The position numbers and the translations under genes are program-made. Source: a virus. Taken from it: a DNA stretch of 39,430 bases. How positions within the stretch are numbered: the first letter of the stretch is position 1; each line of letters starts with the position of its first letter. Shown here piece after piece: positions 1 to 7,123 of the stretch. The notes under the pieces were generated by a model. That model was not told where the DNA came from. It ran no database searches and saw nothing but the letters and a program-made list of their open reading frames with translations. The DNA is taken from the IMG/VR virus record IMGVR_UViG_3300043570_000466, positions 1-39,430 of that record; one strand, written 5' to 3'.

Positions 1-1
1 C

Positions 2-229
2 ATGAAACTAAAAGTACATGACCCTAGCGGTGAAGTGATAGCAGAGGTATATGATTATGCTGCTGGTGCATTACTAATGAGCCTATACGGAGATAGGTCT
101 CATATTACTTACAGAGGTAGGATATTATGGCTTGAAGGCGCAGATGGTGAAGGTGCTGAAAGTTATGATACGACAAGCATGACAATAGATAACCGACTAA
201 TAGAGATGGGAGTTCAAGTTGACGGCTGA
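2..229 (+). CDS. Hypothetical protein, 75 aa
   Basis: An open frame starts with ATG at the second base of the window and ends with TGA. I do not recognise the family. The protein is acidic, soluble and without a signal peptide or membrane segment. It overlaps the next gene by 11 bp, the tight packing seen throughout this plus-strand operon. Because the window begins one base before the ATG, I cannot see a ribosome binding site or rule out an upstream extension. Confidence 0.6.
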   Translation: MKLKVHDPSGEVIAEVYDYAAGALLMSLYGDRSHITYRGRILWLEGADGEGAESYDTTSMTIDNRLIEMGVQVDG

Positions 230-470
230 AGTAACTCGTGAGGAGATATTAAATAAATATATGGTTCAATCAAGTGGCATAGAGTCAACTGGTTGGACCA
301 AATACATCATACTAAATACTGGCGCTGTTAATGGCGAGTATACTGGTAGACTTCATTGGGATTCTAATGATGGATACACAATGGTGTGGAATAATGATAG
401 AGCACCTAAAGAGGCGTACCGCCCTGAGTTTGAGTATGTAATCGATTCTATTACAGAAGGGGATAGATAA
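219..470 (+). CDS. Hypothetical protein, 83 aa
   Basis: The frame opens with TTG inside the end of the preceding gene and closes with TAA, which shares one base with the ATG of the next gene. The product has many Trp and Tyr residues and an acidic C-terminus, with no membrane segment. No family recognised. The overlaps on both sides suggest translational coupling and support it as a real gene; the exact start is uncertain. Confidence 0.6.
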   Translation: MTAEVTREEILNKYMVQSSGIESTGWTKYIILNTGAVNGEYTGRLHWDSNDGYTMVWNNDRAPKEAYRPEFEYVIDSITEGDR

Positions 471-619
471 TGGAAAAGTTAAAAGAAGGTGTAGTATGGG
501 AAGCAAAAGTAAGACAAATCGACATAGGAGGTATGGATGAAGTAATGATTAATAAAATGATTGTGGAGTTAAACTTAAACTTCCAAAAGATATGCTGGGA
601 TTATGGGATACACAACTGA
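470..619 (+). CDS. Small hypothetical protein, 49 aa
   Basis: The ATG at 470 shares its A with the TAA of the preceding gene (TAATG), and the frame runs 49 codons to TGA at 617..619. It overlaps the first 28 bp of the WhiB-like gene. The product starts MEKLKEGVVW and is mildly acidic in the middle; I recognise no family. The stop-start overlap is the main support. Confidence 0.5.
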   Translation: MEKLKEGVVWEAKVRQIDIGGMDEVMINKMIVELNLNFQKICWDYGIHN

Positions 620-975
620 TGAAACTTGACGTGAGTAATGGAACATGTCTATCCCATGATGAACCTGACATATGGTTTGCTGGTGAGGTAGATTTGGCTG
701 ACCCTAACAGTAGTGTTAATACTAATTCACCAGAGGCTAGAAAACAAGTAGAAGATGCTATCATGGCATTATCAATATGTAGGAATTGCCCCGCCAAGAA
801 TGACTGCCTAGAGATAGGTATGAGTGGTGATTCATTACACTTTGGTATATATGGTGGTACTATGCCAGGTGAAAGATTGGCTATGATGGGTAGGGTTAAT
901 AGAAATTCTCGTATCTTACAGAAGGTAAGATTTGCCAATAAAGTTAGGAATGCTATGAAAGAAAGGGGTATGTAA
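592..975 (+). CDS. whiB: WhiB-like iron-sulfur transcription factor
   Basis: WhiB proteins bind a 4Fe-4S cluster through four cysteines and act with the principal sigma factor to switch promoters; they are confined to Actinobacteria and their phages. Here the cluster ligands are visible as C19, C63, C66 and C72 (C..CxxCxxxxxC). The family's G-[IVW]-[WY]-G-G turn is present as GIYGG at residues 85-89, followed by PGER and a basic C-terminal tail (residues 96-127) that would contact DNA. The length, 127 aa, is normal. Its last base overlaps the ATG of the next gene. It could redirect host transcription during infection or regulate phage promoters; the target is not visible. Confidence 0.93.
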   Translation: MLGLWDTQLMKLDVSNGTCLSHDEPDIWFAGEVDLADPNSSVNTNSPEARKQVEDAIMALSICRNCPAKNDCLEIGMSGDSLHFGIYGGTMPGERLAMMGRVNRNSRILQKVRFANKVRNAMKERGM

Positions 976-1157
976 TGGAAGCCAAGCGATATAGGGTAGA
1001 AGTAAGTACTAGGGCTACCTTAGTTTATTATGTAGTAGAGTATGATATAGACACGGCTATAGGTCTAGCGTTGGATGCACCCTATCGAGAATGGGAAGTG
1101 TCTGAGTTCGACATGCCAGCAGATAGTGATGTTATAGCAGAGGAAACGAGGCTGTAA
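975..1157 (+). CDS. Hypothetical protein, 60 aa
   Basis: The ATG overlaps the TAA of the WhiB-like gene (TAATG), so translation is probably coupled. The 60-aa product begins MEAKRYRVEVSTRATLVYYV and has alternating hydrophobic and charged residues, suggesting a small beta-rich fold, then an acidic C-terminus. No family recognised. Confidence 0.6.
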   Translation: MEAKRYRVEVSTRATLVYYVVEYDIDTAIGLALDAPYREWEVSEFDMPADSDVIAEETRL

Positions 1158-1159
1158 GT

Positions 1160-1546
1160 ATGAGAAGATTATTGTTGTTATTTATAGGTATATTTTCTAT
1201 CTTTGGGATAACTAGGGTAGAGACTTTACCAGCACCAATGGAATGGACAGTTGATGATAGTAAAATGTACGCTAGGGATTCATTACTGGCGTGGCAACAT
1301 AATCAATGGCTATGTTTAGATAAATTATGGACAAAGGAATCTAACTGGAGACATAAAGCATACAATAAACAACCCGTATATCAGAAAGGTGAGAAACTAC
1401 ATGCTGGTGGTATCCCACAGATTCTCGGGCTTTCGCCCGACACAAACCCAACAGAACAAATTGACCGAGGATTGGATTATATAATTTACAGATACAAAAC
1501 TCCATGTGGAGCGTGGAAGTTTTGGGAAAAAAATGGGTGGTACTAG
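1160..1546 (+). CDS. Secreted lytic transglycosylase-like protein
   Basis: The 128-aa product has an N-terminal hydrophobic segment (residues 3-18, preceded by two Arg) that reads as a signal peptide or anchor. A compact transglycosylase-like domain follows, of the type common in actinobacteria and their phages: a QW.CL.KLW.KES.W motif with the probable catalytic Glu at residue 60, then GIPQILG, then a GL.YI..RY.TPCGAW...NGWY ending. These enzymes cleave the peptidoglycan glycan strand. The gene lies in the plus-strand operon, far from the late lysis genes, so it may act in wall remodelling or in entry rather than final lysis. Cysteines C52 and the one in TPCGAW could form a disulfide outside the cell. 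Confidence 0.8.
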   Translation: MRRLLLLFIGIFSIFGITRVETLPAPMEWTVDDSKMYARDSLLAWQHNQWLCLDKLWTKESNWRHKAYNKQPVYQKGEKLHAGGIPQILGLSPDTNPTEQIDRGLDYIIYRYKTPCGAWKFWEKNGWY

Positions 1547-1659
1547 TGCCATCAGTAATAAAGCCATTGAAAAGATGGAAGCGCTCTAAGTTTAAGAAAA
1601 ACTATATGAGCACAAGTAAGCGCTGGGGTAAGATAACAATTACTTATAAAGATAAATAA
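1546..1659 (+). CDS. Very small basic protein, 37 aa
   Basis: A GTG at 1546 shares its G with the TAG of the transglycosylase gene, and the frame runs to TAA at 1657..1659, which overlaps the next ATG. The 37-aa product is very basic (about 14 Lys/Arg, few acidic) and could bind nucleic acid. No family recognised. The stop-start overlaps at both ends are the reason to call it. Confidence 0.45.
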   Translation: MPSVIKPLKRWKRSKFKKNYMSTSKRWGKITITYKDK

Positions 1660-1835
1660 TGGCAAGTTATGACTATCTATGCCCATTCGGGAACGAGATG
1701 ATAACTATTGAACGCGGAATGACAGAAGATGAAGTTGTTCCAATATGTGATAATTGTAATACAGAAATGAAGCGGGTGTATCATGCACCACCAGTTAAGT
1801 TCAATGGGACTGGATTCTACTCGACAGGGGGATGA
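1659..1835 (+). CDS. FmdB-type zinc-ribbon protein, 58 aa
   Basis: The small product has the outline of FmdB/CxxC zinc-ribbon proteins: MASYDYLCPFG at the N-terminus, CDNC at residues 30-33, then a variable stretch and the signature ending VKFNGTGFYSTGG. This family is frequent in actinobacterial genomes and phages; its function is poorly known. The first metal-binding pair is incomplete: only C8 remains where the family has CxxC, with Gly at the second position. Zinc binding may therefore use another ligand or be lost. ATG overlaps the previous stop; the next ATG follows directly after the TGA. Confidence 0.7.
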   Translation: MASYDYLCPFGNEMITIERGMTEDEVVPICDNCNTEMKRVYHAPPVKFNGTGFYSTGG

Positions 1836-1955
1836 ATGGAAGAATCAATAGAAGATGCTAGGCTAAGGCAAGAGTTAATTGAAAGTATCATGCACTCAAT
1901 AAGTATAATCAATTCTAATATAGAAGAGCGGAGAAAAGATGATGAAGAACTCTGA
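1836..1955 (+). CDS. Small acidic helical protein, 39 aa
   Basis: ATG directly follows the TGA of the zinc-ribbon gene and the frame ends at TGA 1953..1955, overlapping the nuclease gene by 17 bp. The product is a charged, probably all-helical peptide with many Glu and an Ile-rich centre, possibly a short coiled coil. No family recognised. Confidence 0.45.
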   Translation: MEESIEDARLRQELIESIMHSISIINSNIEERRKDDEEL

Positions 1956-2376
1956 CTGGGATATAGACCTACGTGATGGTCAGTTTGGTGAAAGTAAAGT
2001 AGCCAAGTTGCTACACATAGAAACTATAGAGGTTAAAACAGATAGACGCTGGATGGAGACAGGTAACTTATTTATAGAGGAGTCGTGTTTTTATCAAGGG
2101 AGTGGTTCATGGCAACCATCAGGTATAGCCGTAAGTAAGGCTACTCATTGGGCTTTCGTGTTAGATAACAATGTAATCATAACACCAATAGACCATCTAA
2201 TAGATGTAGTAAAACACTTTGGGAAACCAATAGAGAATAAGCAACCACCTAATCAATCAAAGGGACATTTGATTAAACCAGCACATTTAATTAACTATAA
2301 GAGAGTTATAAATGAAACTTTTGATAGGGCTGGTGAAGCGTATAAGAATTATATGGAGCAGGAGTATCCAATCTGA
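1939..2376 (+). CDS. Putative PD-(D/E)XK nuclease
   Basis: The 145-aa product has the core of a small PD-(D/E)XK endonuclease: an N-terminal D-x-D...GQFGES helix (residues 8-19), then a strand with E31-V-K33-T-D, the E-x-K catalytic signature. A GN-x-F-x-E strand follows at 42-47 and a conserved PSGI..SKA.HWAF segment around 61-74. Related small phage nucleases have roles in DNA processing or host DNA degradation. It is the last gene of the plus-strand operon and converges with the sigma-like gene with only 11 bp between the stops. The ATG-ATG start is the first available; either Met could be used. Confidence 0.65.
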   Translation: MMKNSDWDIDLRDGQFGESKVAKLLHIETIEVKTDRRWMETGNLFIEESCFYQGSGSWQPSGIAVSKATHWAFVLDNNVIITPIDHLIDVVKHFGKPIENKQPPNQSKGHLIKPAHLINYKRVINETFDRAGEAYKNYMEQEYPI

Positions 2377-2387
2377 TTCAGACAATT

Positions 2388-3128
2388 CTAATTATCTTCA
2401 AGCCTATCTTCATTCCTATTGCTATCATCATGCTCATGGTCTATGGCTGGTTCCTCTTCTTTGGCATCATCGACTTTTTTCTCAAAATCTTTATCTGACC
2501 AAGGTCGGAATCCACCGATTCTAGTGATAAGTTTTTTGACTGCACGATTATGGCGCATACGAGCAGCATCTTCGCTACCTAAATTCATCTCAGTAGCGAC
2601 ATCGCCATAGTCCATAGATTCAGCGTACCTGTAAAATAGTACCGTCCTATCCTCGGTGCTAAGTTTGCGGTACGCTTTATCTATTTCAATCATCATTACC
2701 ATCATGTTGCCGCCTTCAGCGGGAGCAGGTGGCTTACTTGGACCAACTAGATTTAACTTATGCGACACGCCAAACTCACCTCGTAGAACTGAAGGTAAGA
2801 GTGCTTCGATTATATCTGATTCATAAAAGAATACATCTGAAGTTTCATAGCCAACAGATTTGGCTTTCCACTCTAAGCAATAATCCAATGCATCATTACG
2901 AAGACAACGATAGATTAGATTCTTAGCATCTTTCTCACCTATTGCTTCCCATTCATTTAACTTATTGGGATGCTCAAGGAACCACTTATATAATGATTGT
3001 TTGATATCATCTAACTCAACCATATCATATTTTCTATGGTACTCAGAAGCAACAGCGACTACAATATAGTCCCATTTTTTTATGCGTTCCCAAGGATAAC
3101 GCTCAAGGTCTTTGTTTACCACTTCCAA
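2388..3128 (-). CDS. Sigma-70-like factor
   Basis: The 246-aa product looks like a divergent sigma-type protein. Residues 10-95 form a helical region with Trp-rich segments that could correspond to region 2. Residues 150-200 carry a region-4-like helix-turn-helix (KLSTEDRTVLFYRY..... YGDVATEM...EDAARMRHNRAVKKL). The C-terminal 30 residues are very acidic and probably disordered. It may redirect host RNA polymerase to phage promoters, possibly together with the WhiB protein. The longest frame starts at TTG 3128; a GTG at 3122 gives a shorter overlap with the upstream metallophosphoesterase gene and is equally likely. It is the promoter-distal gene of the replication operon. Confidence 0.72.
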   Translation of the reverse strand: MEVVNKDLERYPWERIKKWDYIVVAVASEYHRKYDMVELDDIKQSLYKWFLEHPNKLNEWEAIGEKDAKNLIYRCLRNDALDYCLEWKAKSVGYETSDVFFYESDIIEALLPSVLRGEFGVSHKLNLVGPSKPPAPAEGGNMMVMMIEIDKAYRKLSTEDRTVLFYRYAESMDYGDVATEMNLGSEDAARMRHNRAVKKLITRIGGFRPWSDKDFEKKVDDAKEEEPAIDHEHDDSNRNEDRLEDN

Positions 3129-3856
3129 GTCTTTCCTTCCACAGTAAATGACCTATTCACAATAGGAACTAATTGTGGAACTACAGTCTTACCATCAACA
3201 TGAAGGATACCGAATCCTTGTTGCCATGTAAATAGACCAGCCTTTATATACTTAGCATTACTATAATTCATTAGGTTGCCCAGTTCTAAACCCCAAATAG
3301 TTTTAGGTTTACCACCACGATATGTTTGAGTATGATGAGTTAAACCCATGCGGTGAGTGTGTCCACAGACTACAGACATACCACTACGCTTGGCTAATCC
3401 AAGGGCTGTAGCACCAGCAGTAGGCTGGACATTACCCTCATCACCATGCATTAACAACCAACCAGGGGCTAGTTCATAAGGGTCTTTGTGATATTTAATT
3501 TCTAACTCATCAAGTCCCAAGAAGTTTTCTAATCGTAATTCAGGCAAGCCAAGTAATCCCGGCGCTCTCATTGCAACTGTATTAAATAATCTATCTGTAT
3601 GATTACTACGAACCATATGCTCGACAGTTAAGTCGTAAAGAACTTGACGAGTAGTGTCTCTATCGCGTCCAATAGAACGCTCAAACTCTAACTCAGTTCC
3701 CTTACTCCATTTACTGATAGTCTGCATATCCATTTCATCACCACAAGATACTACAGTTTCAGGCTGATACCACTTAATGAATTTTGCAATAGCCTTGACG
3801 GCTTCTACATCGTGGTAAGGTACTTGGAGGTCTGATATGCAAACAATAGTTTTCAT
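3116..3856 (-). CDS. Calcineurin-like metallophosphoesterase
   Basis: The 246-aa product has the five metallophosphoesterase motifs in order: S-D9-L-Q (Gln in place of the usual His of DxH), G-D40-E-M-D, S-N85-H86-T-D-R, H137-G-D-E and G-H166-T-H168. This two-metal hydrolase family includes nucleases and phosphatases; in phages these proteins usually sit with replication genes and are assumed to act on nucleic acid or nucleotides. The Gln at motif I may weaken one metal site. The start overlaps the HNH gene stop by 4 bp (ATGA). Confidence 0.85.
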   Translation of the reverse strand: MKTIVCISDLQVPYHDVEAVKAIAKFIKWYQPETVVSCGDEMDMQTISKWSKGTELEFERSIGRDRDTTRQVLYDLTVEHMVRSNHTDRLFNTVAMRAPGLLGLPELRLENFLGLDELEIKYHKDPYELAPGWLLMHGDEGNVQPTAGATALGLAKRSGMSVVCGHTHRMGLTHHTQTYRGGKPKTIWGLELGNLMNYSNAKYIKAGLFTWQQGFGILHVDGKTVVPQLVPIVNRSFTVEGKTWKW

Positions 3857-4134
3857 TTCTTTTTGGCTCGTCTCTTATTCTCTAAGCCTACATTTTTCTT
3901 TTTGGATAGAACTCTTAGGTTAGATATCTTATCATTACCTTTGCGACCTTTATTATCTTTATGGTCTACTTCTTGGTTACGTTTTAACTTCTTACCAGTA
4001 GCCTTCTTGTAATCAAGGCGTGCTTTATTGGTAGATGTAGTCTCAGTAGTGCCATCTTTTTTCTTGCGCTTGATGACATAGATGGGACGACCACCATTTT
4101 GTTTACTTCCTTTATAAGGTCCAAATATTTTCAT
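3853..4134 (-). CDS. HNH endonuclease
   Basis: The 93-aa product is strongly basic and carries an HNH core in the second half: E-V-D-H-K-D (residues about 55-60), then N..I.NLRVLS and a final N, which is the beta-beta-alpha metal fold of HNH nucleases. There are no CxxC zinc knuckles. Free-standing HNH enzymes in phages can be homing nucleases or packaging/replication cofactors; this one is in the replication operon rather than beside terminase. The ATG precedes the downstream gene by an ATGA overlap. Confidence 0.82.
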   Translation of the reverse strand: MKIFGPYKGSKQNGGRPIYVIKRKKKDGTTETTSTNKARLDYKKATGKKLKRNQEVDHKDNKGRKGNDKISNLRVLSKKKNVGLENKRRAKKK

Positions 4135-4141
4135 ATTATTC

Positions 4142-4216
4142 CTATCTGAATAGTGCTGCTATCAAAGCCAGCAGAGCCGTTAGTTGTAGTTGGAAAGCGA
4201 ATAGTATCTCAATCAT
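4142..4216 (-). CDS. Possible 24-aa hydrophobic peptide
   Basis: An ATG at 4216 overlaps the TGA of the upstream 51-aa gene (ATGA), and the frame runs 24 codons to TAG, 7 bp before the HNH start. The product is almost entirely hydrophobic (MIEILFAFQ...LIAALFR) with a terminal Arg, compatible with a single membrane helix. Support is only the overlap and spacing, so this is tentative. Confidence 0.35.
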   Translation of the reverse strand: MIEILFAFQLQLTALLALIAALFR

Positions 4217-4368
4217 TTAATTCCCTCAAGGGCAAATGCTTCATCAACTATTGTATTTATATCTTCTTGATGTATGCAATACCATTCTGAGTTGCCATCT
4301 ATTGATAGATTTATAACACCAAATAAACGCATTAACCATTCAAATGGTTTAGCCAGTATACGTCTCAT
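4213..4368 (-). CDS. Small hypothetical protein, 51 aa
   Basis: ATG at 4368 overlaps the TGA of the upstream DUF1599-like gene (ATGA). The 51-aa product has a basic, hydrophobic N-terminus and an acidic C-terminal half, with no recognisable family. The overlaps at both ends support translation in this operon. Confidence 0.5.
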   Translation of the reverse strand: MRRILAKPFEWLMRLFGVINLSIDGNSEWYCIHQEDINTIVDEAFALEGIK

Positions 4369-4733
4369 ATATTATCCCACTCTCCTCTAAGCACTAGCAA
4401 TCCAATGATTGCATAGTTAGCCATGTCCTTGAAAGAATCTTCAAGGCTTTCATGTTCAGGGTTTCGATTGTTATCGACCAAGTTATTTATACGAGCCAAC
4501 TTGTCATGCATACGAACCCTTAACCCATTAACTGGTCCACCAGGTGAATCAGATATATTCTTTGGTCCGTAATCCTTATGTTTAGATAAAAGTAAATCTA
4601 ATAATTCTTGGTAGGTTTTTCCAACATGGTACTCAAAAGTGGTATTTTGAGCGTCAATATTAACGATTTTTCCTCTATCGTCTTCTTGGTTATATGGAAA
4701 CCTTGTGTTTCCAAGTGGGTTATAATCTGCCAT
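4365..4733 (-). CDS. DUF1599 / Nmad1-like protein
   Basis: The 122-aa product has the helical motif pattern of the DUF1599 (nucleotide modification associated domain 1) family: LLLSKHKDYGPKN near residue 48, then G..VRMHDKLARI..L, then ESLEDSFKDMANYAIIGLL. The family is found in phages beside nucleotide metabolism or DNA modification genes and its reaction is not well established; a MazG-like metal-binding helix arrangement is plausible. Neighbours are replication genes. No DNA base-modifying enzyme was recognised in the window. Confidence 0.7.
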   Translation of the reverse strand: MADYNPLGNTRFPYNQEDDRGKIVNIDAQNTTFEYHVGKTYQELLDLLLSKHKDYGPKNISDSPGGPVNGLRVRMHDKLARINNLVDNNRNPEHESLEDSFKDMANYAIIGLLVLRGEWDNI

Positions 4734-4739
4734 ATCTCT

Positions 4740-5108
4740 TCACTCTCCATCTTTTTCTTCGTTGGTTTCTTCTACTAATAGTTGATTTAAATCATCATCA
4801 AAGTTTATCATCTGTTCATGAACTACCATGTCTTCAATGAAGTGTCTCATTTCTCCAGGATTTTTTTCTGCTGCATAAAGTGTAGCATAAGTAGATTGAG
4901 CAATCCCTTTAACTTCTTCTGGGTTATCAGCATAATCATATATACATCTTAACAATGAACCTATCATTAGTGTATACCCATTAGGGAGTATTAACTTAGG
5001 GTCAAACTCTTGCTCACCAGCATCATCTAATAGATGGTCTGTCGCTTCAAATATATTATCAAACTTCTGACCACATAATTTACAGTCAGGTATCTTTTTA
5101 AATTTCAT
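4740..5108 (-). CDS. Hypothetical protein with possible zinc finger
   Basis: The 122-aa product begins with CKLCGQKFDNIFEATDHLL (C9, C12, H25), resembling half of a C2H2-type finger, followed by an alpha-helical acidic region. I do not recognise the family. It overlaps the TOPRIM gene by 11 bp and precedes the DUF1599-like gene by 6 bp, so it belongs to the replication operon. Confidence 0.6.
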   Translation of the reverse strand: MKFKKIPDCKLCGQKFDNIFEATDHLLDDAGEQEFDPKLILPNGYTLMIGSLLRCIYDYADNPEEVKGIAQSTYATLYAAEKNPGEMRHFIEDMVVHEQMINFDDDLNQLLVEETNEEKDGE

Positions 5109-5724
5109 CTAGTCCTGCTCTTTCTCGAATATACTGGGAGCCGTATCTAACGTAACAAGAGTTGACATCTTCTCCGTCTGGCATTTGCACGACTGTGACT
5201 GGCAACTCACGGGCGAGACTAGCAGCAAATTCTTTTCCTGGTTGGTCCCCGTCAGCAAAGACAAAGACTCGCTCAAAGTCTGCAAGTAGTCTGGTATAGT
5301 GTTTCTTCCAAGAGTTAGCACCAGGTACACCGATGCAAGGAATGCCAACGCAAGCAGACAAAGTAATAGTATCCAGTTCACCTTCGCATACTCCAATCCA
5401 ATCCCCTGCTCTATCAATATCTAATACATTATACATTTTTGTTTCAATGCCTGTCATTCCCATGTACTTCGGTTCCACCGCTGGATTAAGCGACCTAAAA
5501 CGTAAGTCAACAACACCAGTTTTAGTAATGTAAGGAATCGAGAGACGACCTTGGAATGCTTCATGACCAATCTCAGGCTCCTCTACTACGCCGAATCGAG
5601 CCAGACGTGCTGCTTCCCTTGTTATTCCCCTGCTTGCTAGGTAATCTTCCGCCTGATAAATGTTTGCCGCGTACTTTACTGTTGCTCTGCCCAGTAATTC
5701 CTTCTGCGAAAGACTTTGCTTCAC
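5098..5724 (-). CDS. DNA primase, TOPRIM half
   Basis: This is the catalytic half of a DnaG-like primase. Counting from the first TTG (5733), residues 28-50 are a linker typical of phage primases (A-E-D-Y-L-A-S-R-G-I-T). Residues 60-80 form GRLSIPY...VVDLRFR. The TOPRIM core follows with the metal-binding E117 or E119 in VCEGELD and D161-G-D163 in FADGDQPG. I chose the GTG at 5724 because AGGAAAGGG lies 9-10 nt upstream; the TTG at 5733 is too close to that site. It lacks the zinc finger, which is encoded in the overlapping upstream gene in another frame (5573..5947). The two products probably work together as the primase. Confidence 0.85.
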   Translation of the reverse strand: MKQSLSQKELLGRATVKYAANIYQAEDYLASRGITREAARLARFGVVEEPEIGHEAFQGRLSIPYITKTGVVDLRFRSLNPAVEPKYMGMTGIETKMYNVLDIDRAGDWIGVCEGELDTITLSACVGIPCIGVPGANSWKKHYTRLLADFERVFVFADGDQPGKEFAASLARELPVTVVQMPDGEDVNSCYVRYGSQYIRERAGLDEI

Positions 5725-5947
5725 GTATATCAACCCTTTCCTGCTTCGCTATAATCTGTAAACTATTGCCATTCATTCCACAAGCAAAACAATTAAATAT
5801 GTTTTCCTTCGTGTTAAAACTTGCCGAACTATGAGTGTCATCATGGAACGGACACTTTAAATTAACCTGTCCACTAGTCCTTGGTGGGTTAGCACCATAG
5901 TGTTTTAACACTAAGACTATGTCTGGCAAATCATCCGTCAAATACAT
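5573..5947 (-). CDS. DNA primase, CHC2 zinc-finger half
   Basis: The 124-aa product carries the CHC2 zinc finger of DnaG-like primases: C32-P-F-H35...N.FNC53FAC56G, followed by GNSLQIIAKQE. The finger binds template DNA for primer initiation. Residues after about 75 are low-complexity and basic (Ser, Gly, Arg, Lys rich) and are read from DNA that also encodes the N-terminus of the TOPRIM gene, with about 150 bp of dual coding. The TOPRIM frame is +1 relative to this one, so either two separate proteins or a frameshifted fusion is made. The start overlaps the resolvase gene by 17 bp. Confidence 0.85.
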   Translation of the reverse strand: MYLTDDLPDIVLVLKHYGANPPRTSGQVNLKCPFHDDTHSSASFNTKENIFNCFACGMNGNSLQIIAKQERVDIREAKSFAEGITGQSNSKVRGKHLSGGRLPSKQGNNKGSSTSGSIRRSRGA

Positions 5948-6299
5948 CGCCCAACCTTAATACTAAATAAGAATCTGCTATTGATTTTCCTCGCGCTTTG
6001 ATGACCACCGCAGATAAGACGGATGTTCTTTTGATGCCTCTTGCTTCCGAATAATGTGTTGCTTCAATCTGAGCCTCTTTCGTCCAACCAGAGAGGTCAA
6101 TGCGACCTGATTGACCTGGGGCTTTGGCTTCAATGATTCCAATATATCCGAGGAAGTCCGACCTGACGACAACATCTCCTTCATCTTTAGAACCTCTTCT
6201 TGCAAGTCTCTCACTATCAAGTCCAATTCGTCTAAAATAATCTCGTAAGTCGGTTTCAAAGTTTGCTCCTCTAGCCTTGTGGCTTTTTCTAGTTGTCAT
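5931..6299 (-). CDS. Holliday-junction resolvase-like PD-(D/E)XK nuclease
   Basis: The 122-aa product fits archaeal/phage Hjc-type resolvases: RGANFE15..L...F...G..SERLARRGSKDEGDVVV with D42, then the E57-A-K59 catalytic strand, then a DLSGWTKEAQIEATHYS helix. Such enzymes cut four-way junctions and branched DNA before packaging. Length is typical of the family. It overlaps the helicase gene by 4 bp (ATGA) and the CHC2 gene by 17 bp. Confidence 0.8.
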   Translation of the reverse strand: MTTRKSHKARGANFETDLRDYFRRIGLDSERLARRGSKDEGDVVVRSDFLGYIGIIEAKAPGQSGRIDLSGWTKEAQIEATHYSEARGIKRTSVLSAVVIKARGKSIADSYLVLRLGDVFDG

Positions 6300-7078
6300 G
6301 AATTTTCTGGTATGTCTTCTACATACATGTACTCTGGATTAAACGCTAACCAAGTCATAAGCGTCCCTCCCGCATCTGCTCTTCCGTAGCGATTCTTGAC
6401 TGCTGCCACGCCAAGCGATGTGCCCACCGTACCGAGTGTACATATGAGAGCAGGAAGTTGAGAGACCTTACCTTGGATTGCGCTTCTTGGCTGACAAGGA
6501 TTTCCAGGAACTGCTTCAGAAGTGTGGTGTAATACGACAATCGCAGCATTAGTTGCTCTAGCAAGATACTTCAACTCCTTCATAATAGCACGCATTGATG
6601 CAAACTCTTCGCCACCATCTGTGGCCACATCCATTAAGTTATCTAAAACTATTAGTGTTGGTGCACAACCCCATAGTTCTTCAAAGGCTTGTACTTCTTC
6701 ATCAATGTCTTGTAATGTTGGAGATGAATCAAATGACCAAACTATATGACTTCCCTTTTGTAAGATAGCCTTAGTCCAACCAATATCATTATTAAGTTTT
6801 TCTTCAACATCTGATTGATTCTTTCCTGATATCATTGATGCTAACCGCATAGCCATTGTATGTGCATTAGTGTCAGCAGATATGTAAAGTGTTGGAACAT
6901 TAGTCTTTAATGCTATCGCTAGGGCAAGTGTTGATTTACCTGCCCCAGGAGCACCCGCAAACATTGAAACCTCTGCACGTCTGATAATAATCTTAGAGGC
7001 TTCAAATGATTTAAAACAACTAGGTAGGGGTTCCCCTCCAATAGAGGCCCGTCCCACAGACCTTACTAATGTACGCAT
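6296..7078 (-). CDS. RecA/DnaB-type ATPase, probable replicative helicase
   Basis: The 260-aa product has a single RecA-fold ATPase core: Walker A GAPGAGKST at residues 42-50, Walker B LIVLD at 142-146, and a sensor strand IVVLHHTS around 179-186, all in the arrangement of RepA/DnaB-like phage helicases. It lacks the N-terminal domain of DnaB, as is common in phages of this size. Position next to primase supports a role at the replication fork. The start is preceded by AGGGGG with good spacing. A RadA/RecA-like recombination role is the alternative. Confidence 0.82.
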   Translation of the reverse strand: MRTLVRSVGRASIGGEPLPSCFKSFEASKIIIRRAEVSMFAGAPGAGKSTLALAIALKTNVPTLYISADTNAHTMAMRLASMISGKNQSDVEEKLNNDIGWTKAILQKGSHIVWSFDSSPTLQDIDEEVQAFEELWGCAPTLIVLDNLMDVATDGGEEFASMRAIMKELKYLARATNAAIVVLHHTSEAVPGNPCQPRSAIQGKVSQLPALICTLGTVGTSLGVAAVKNRYGRADAGGTLMTWLAFNPEYMYVEDIPENS

Positions 7079-7123
7079 TTTACTGCCCCCTACCTATTTG
7101 CTAGAACGGAAATTGTTCGTCGA

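Noticed and set aside
4740-5417. Additional minus-strand frame at 5109..5417
   Set aside because: It lies wholly inside the TOPRIM coding region in another frame and has no family features.
5098-5947. Primase broken by a sequencing error
   Set aside because: The second gene has its own Shine-Dalgarno and start, and both frames stay open for about 150 bp of overlap. Not excluded, but two genes fit better.
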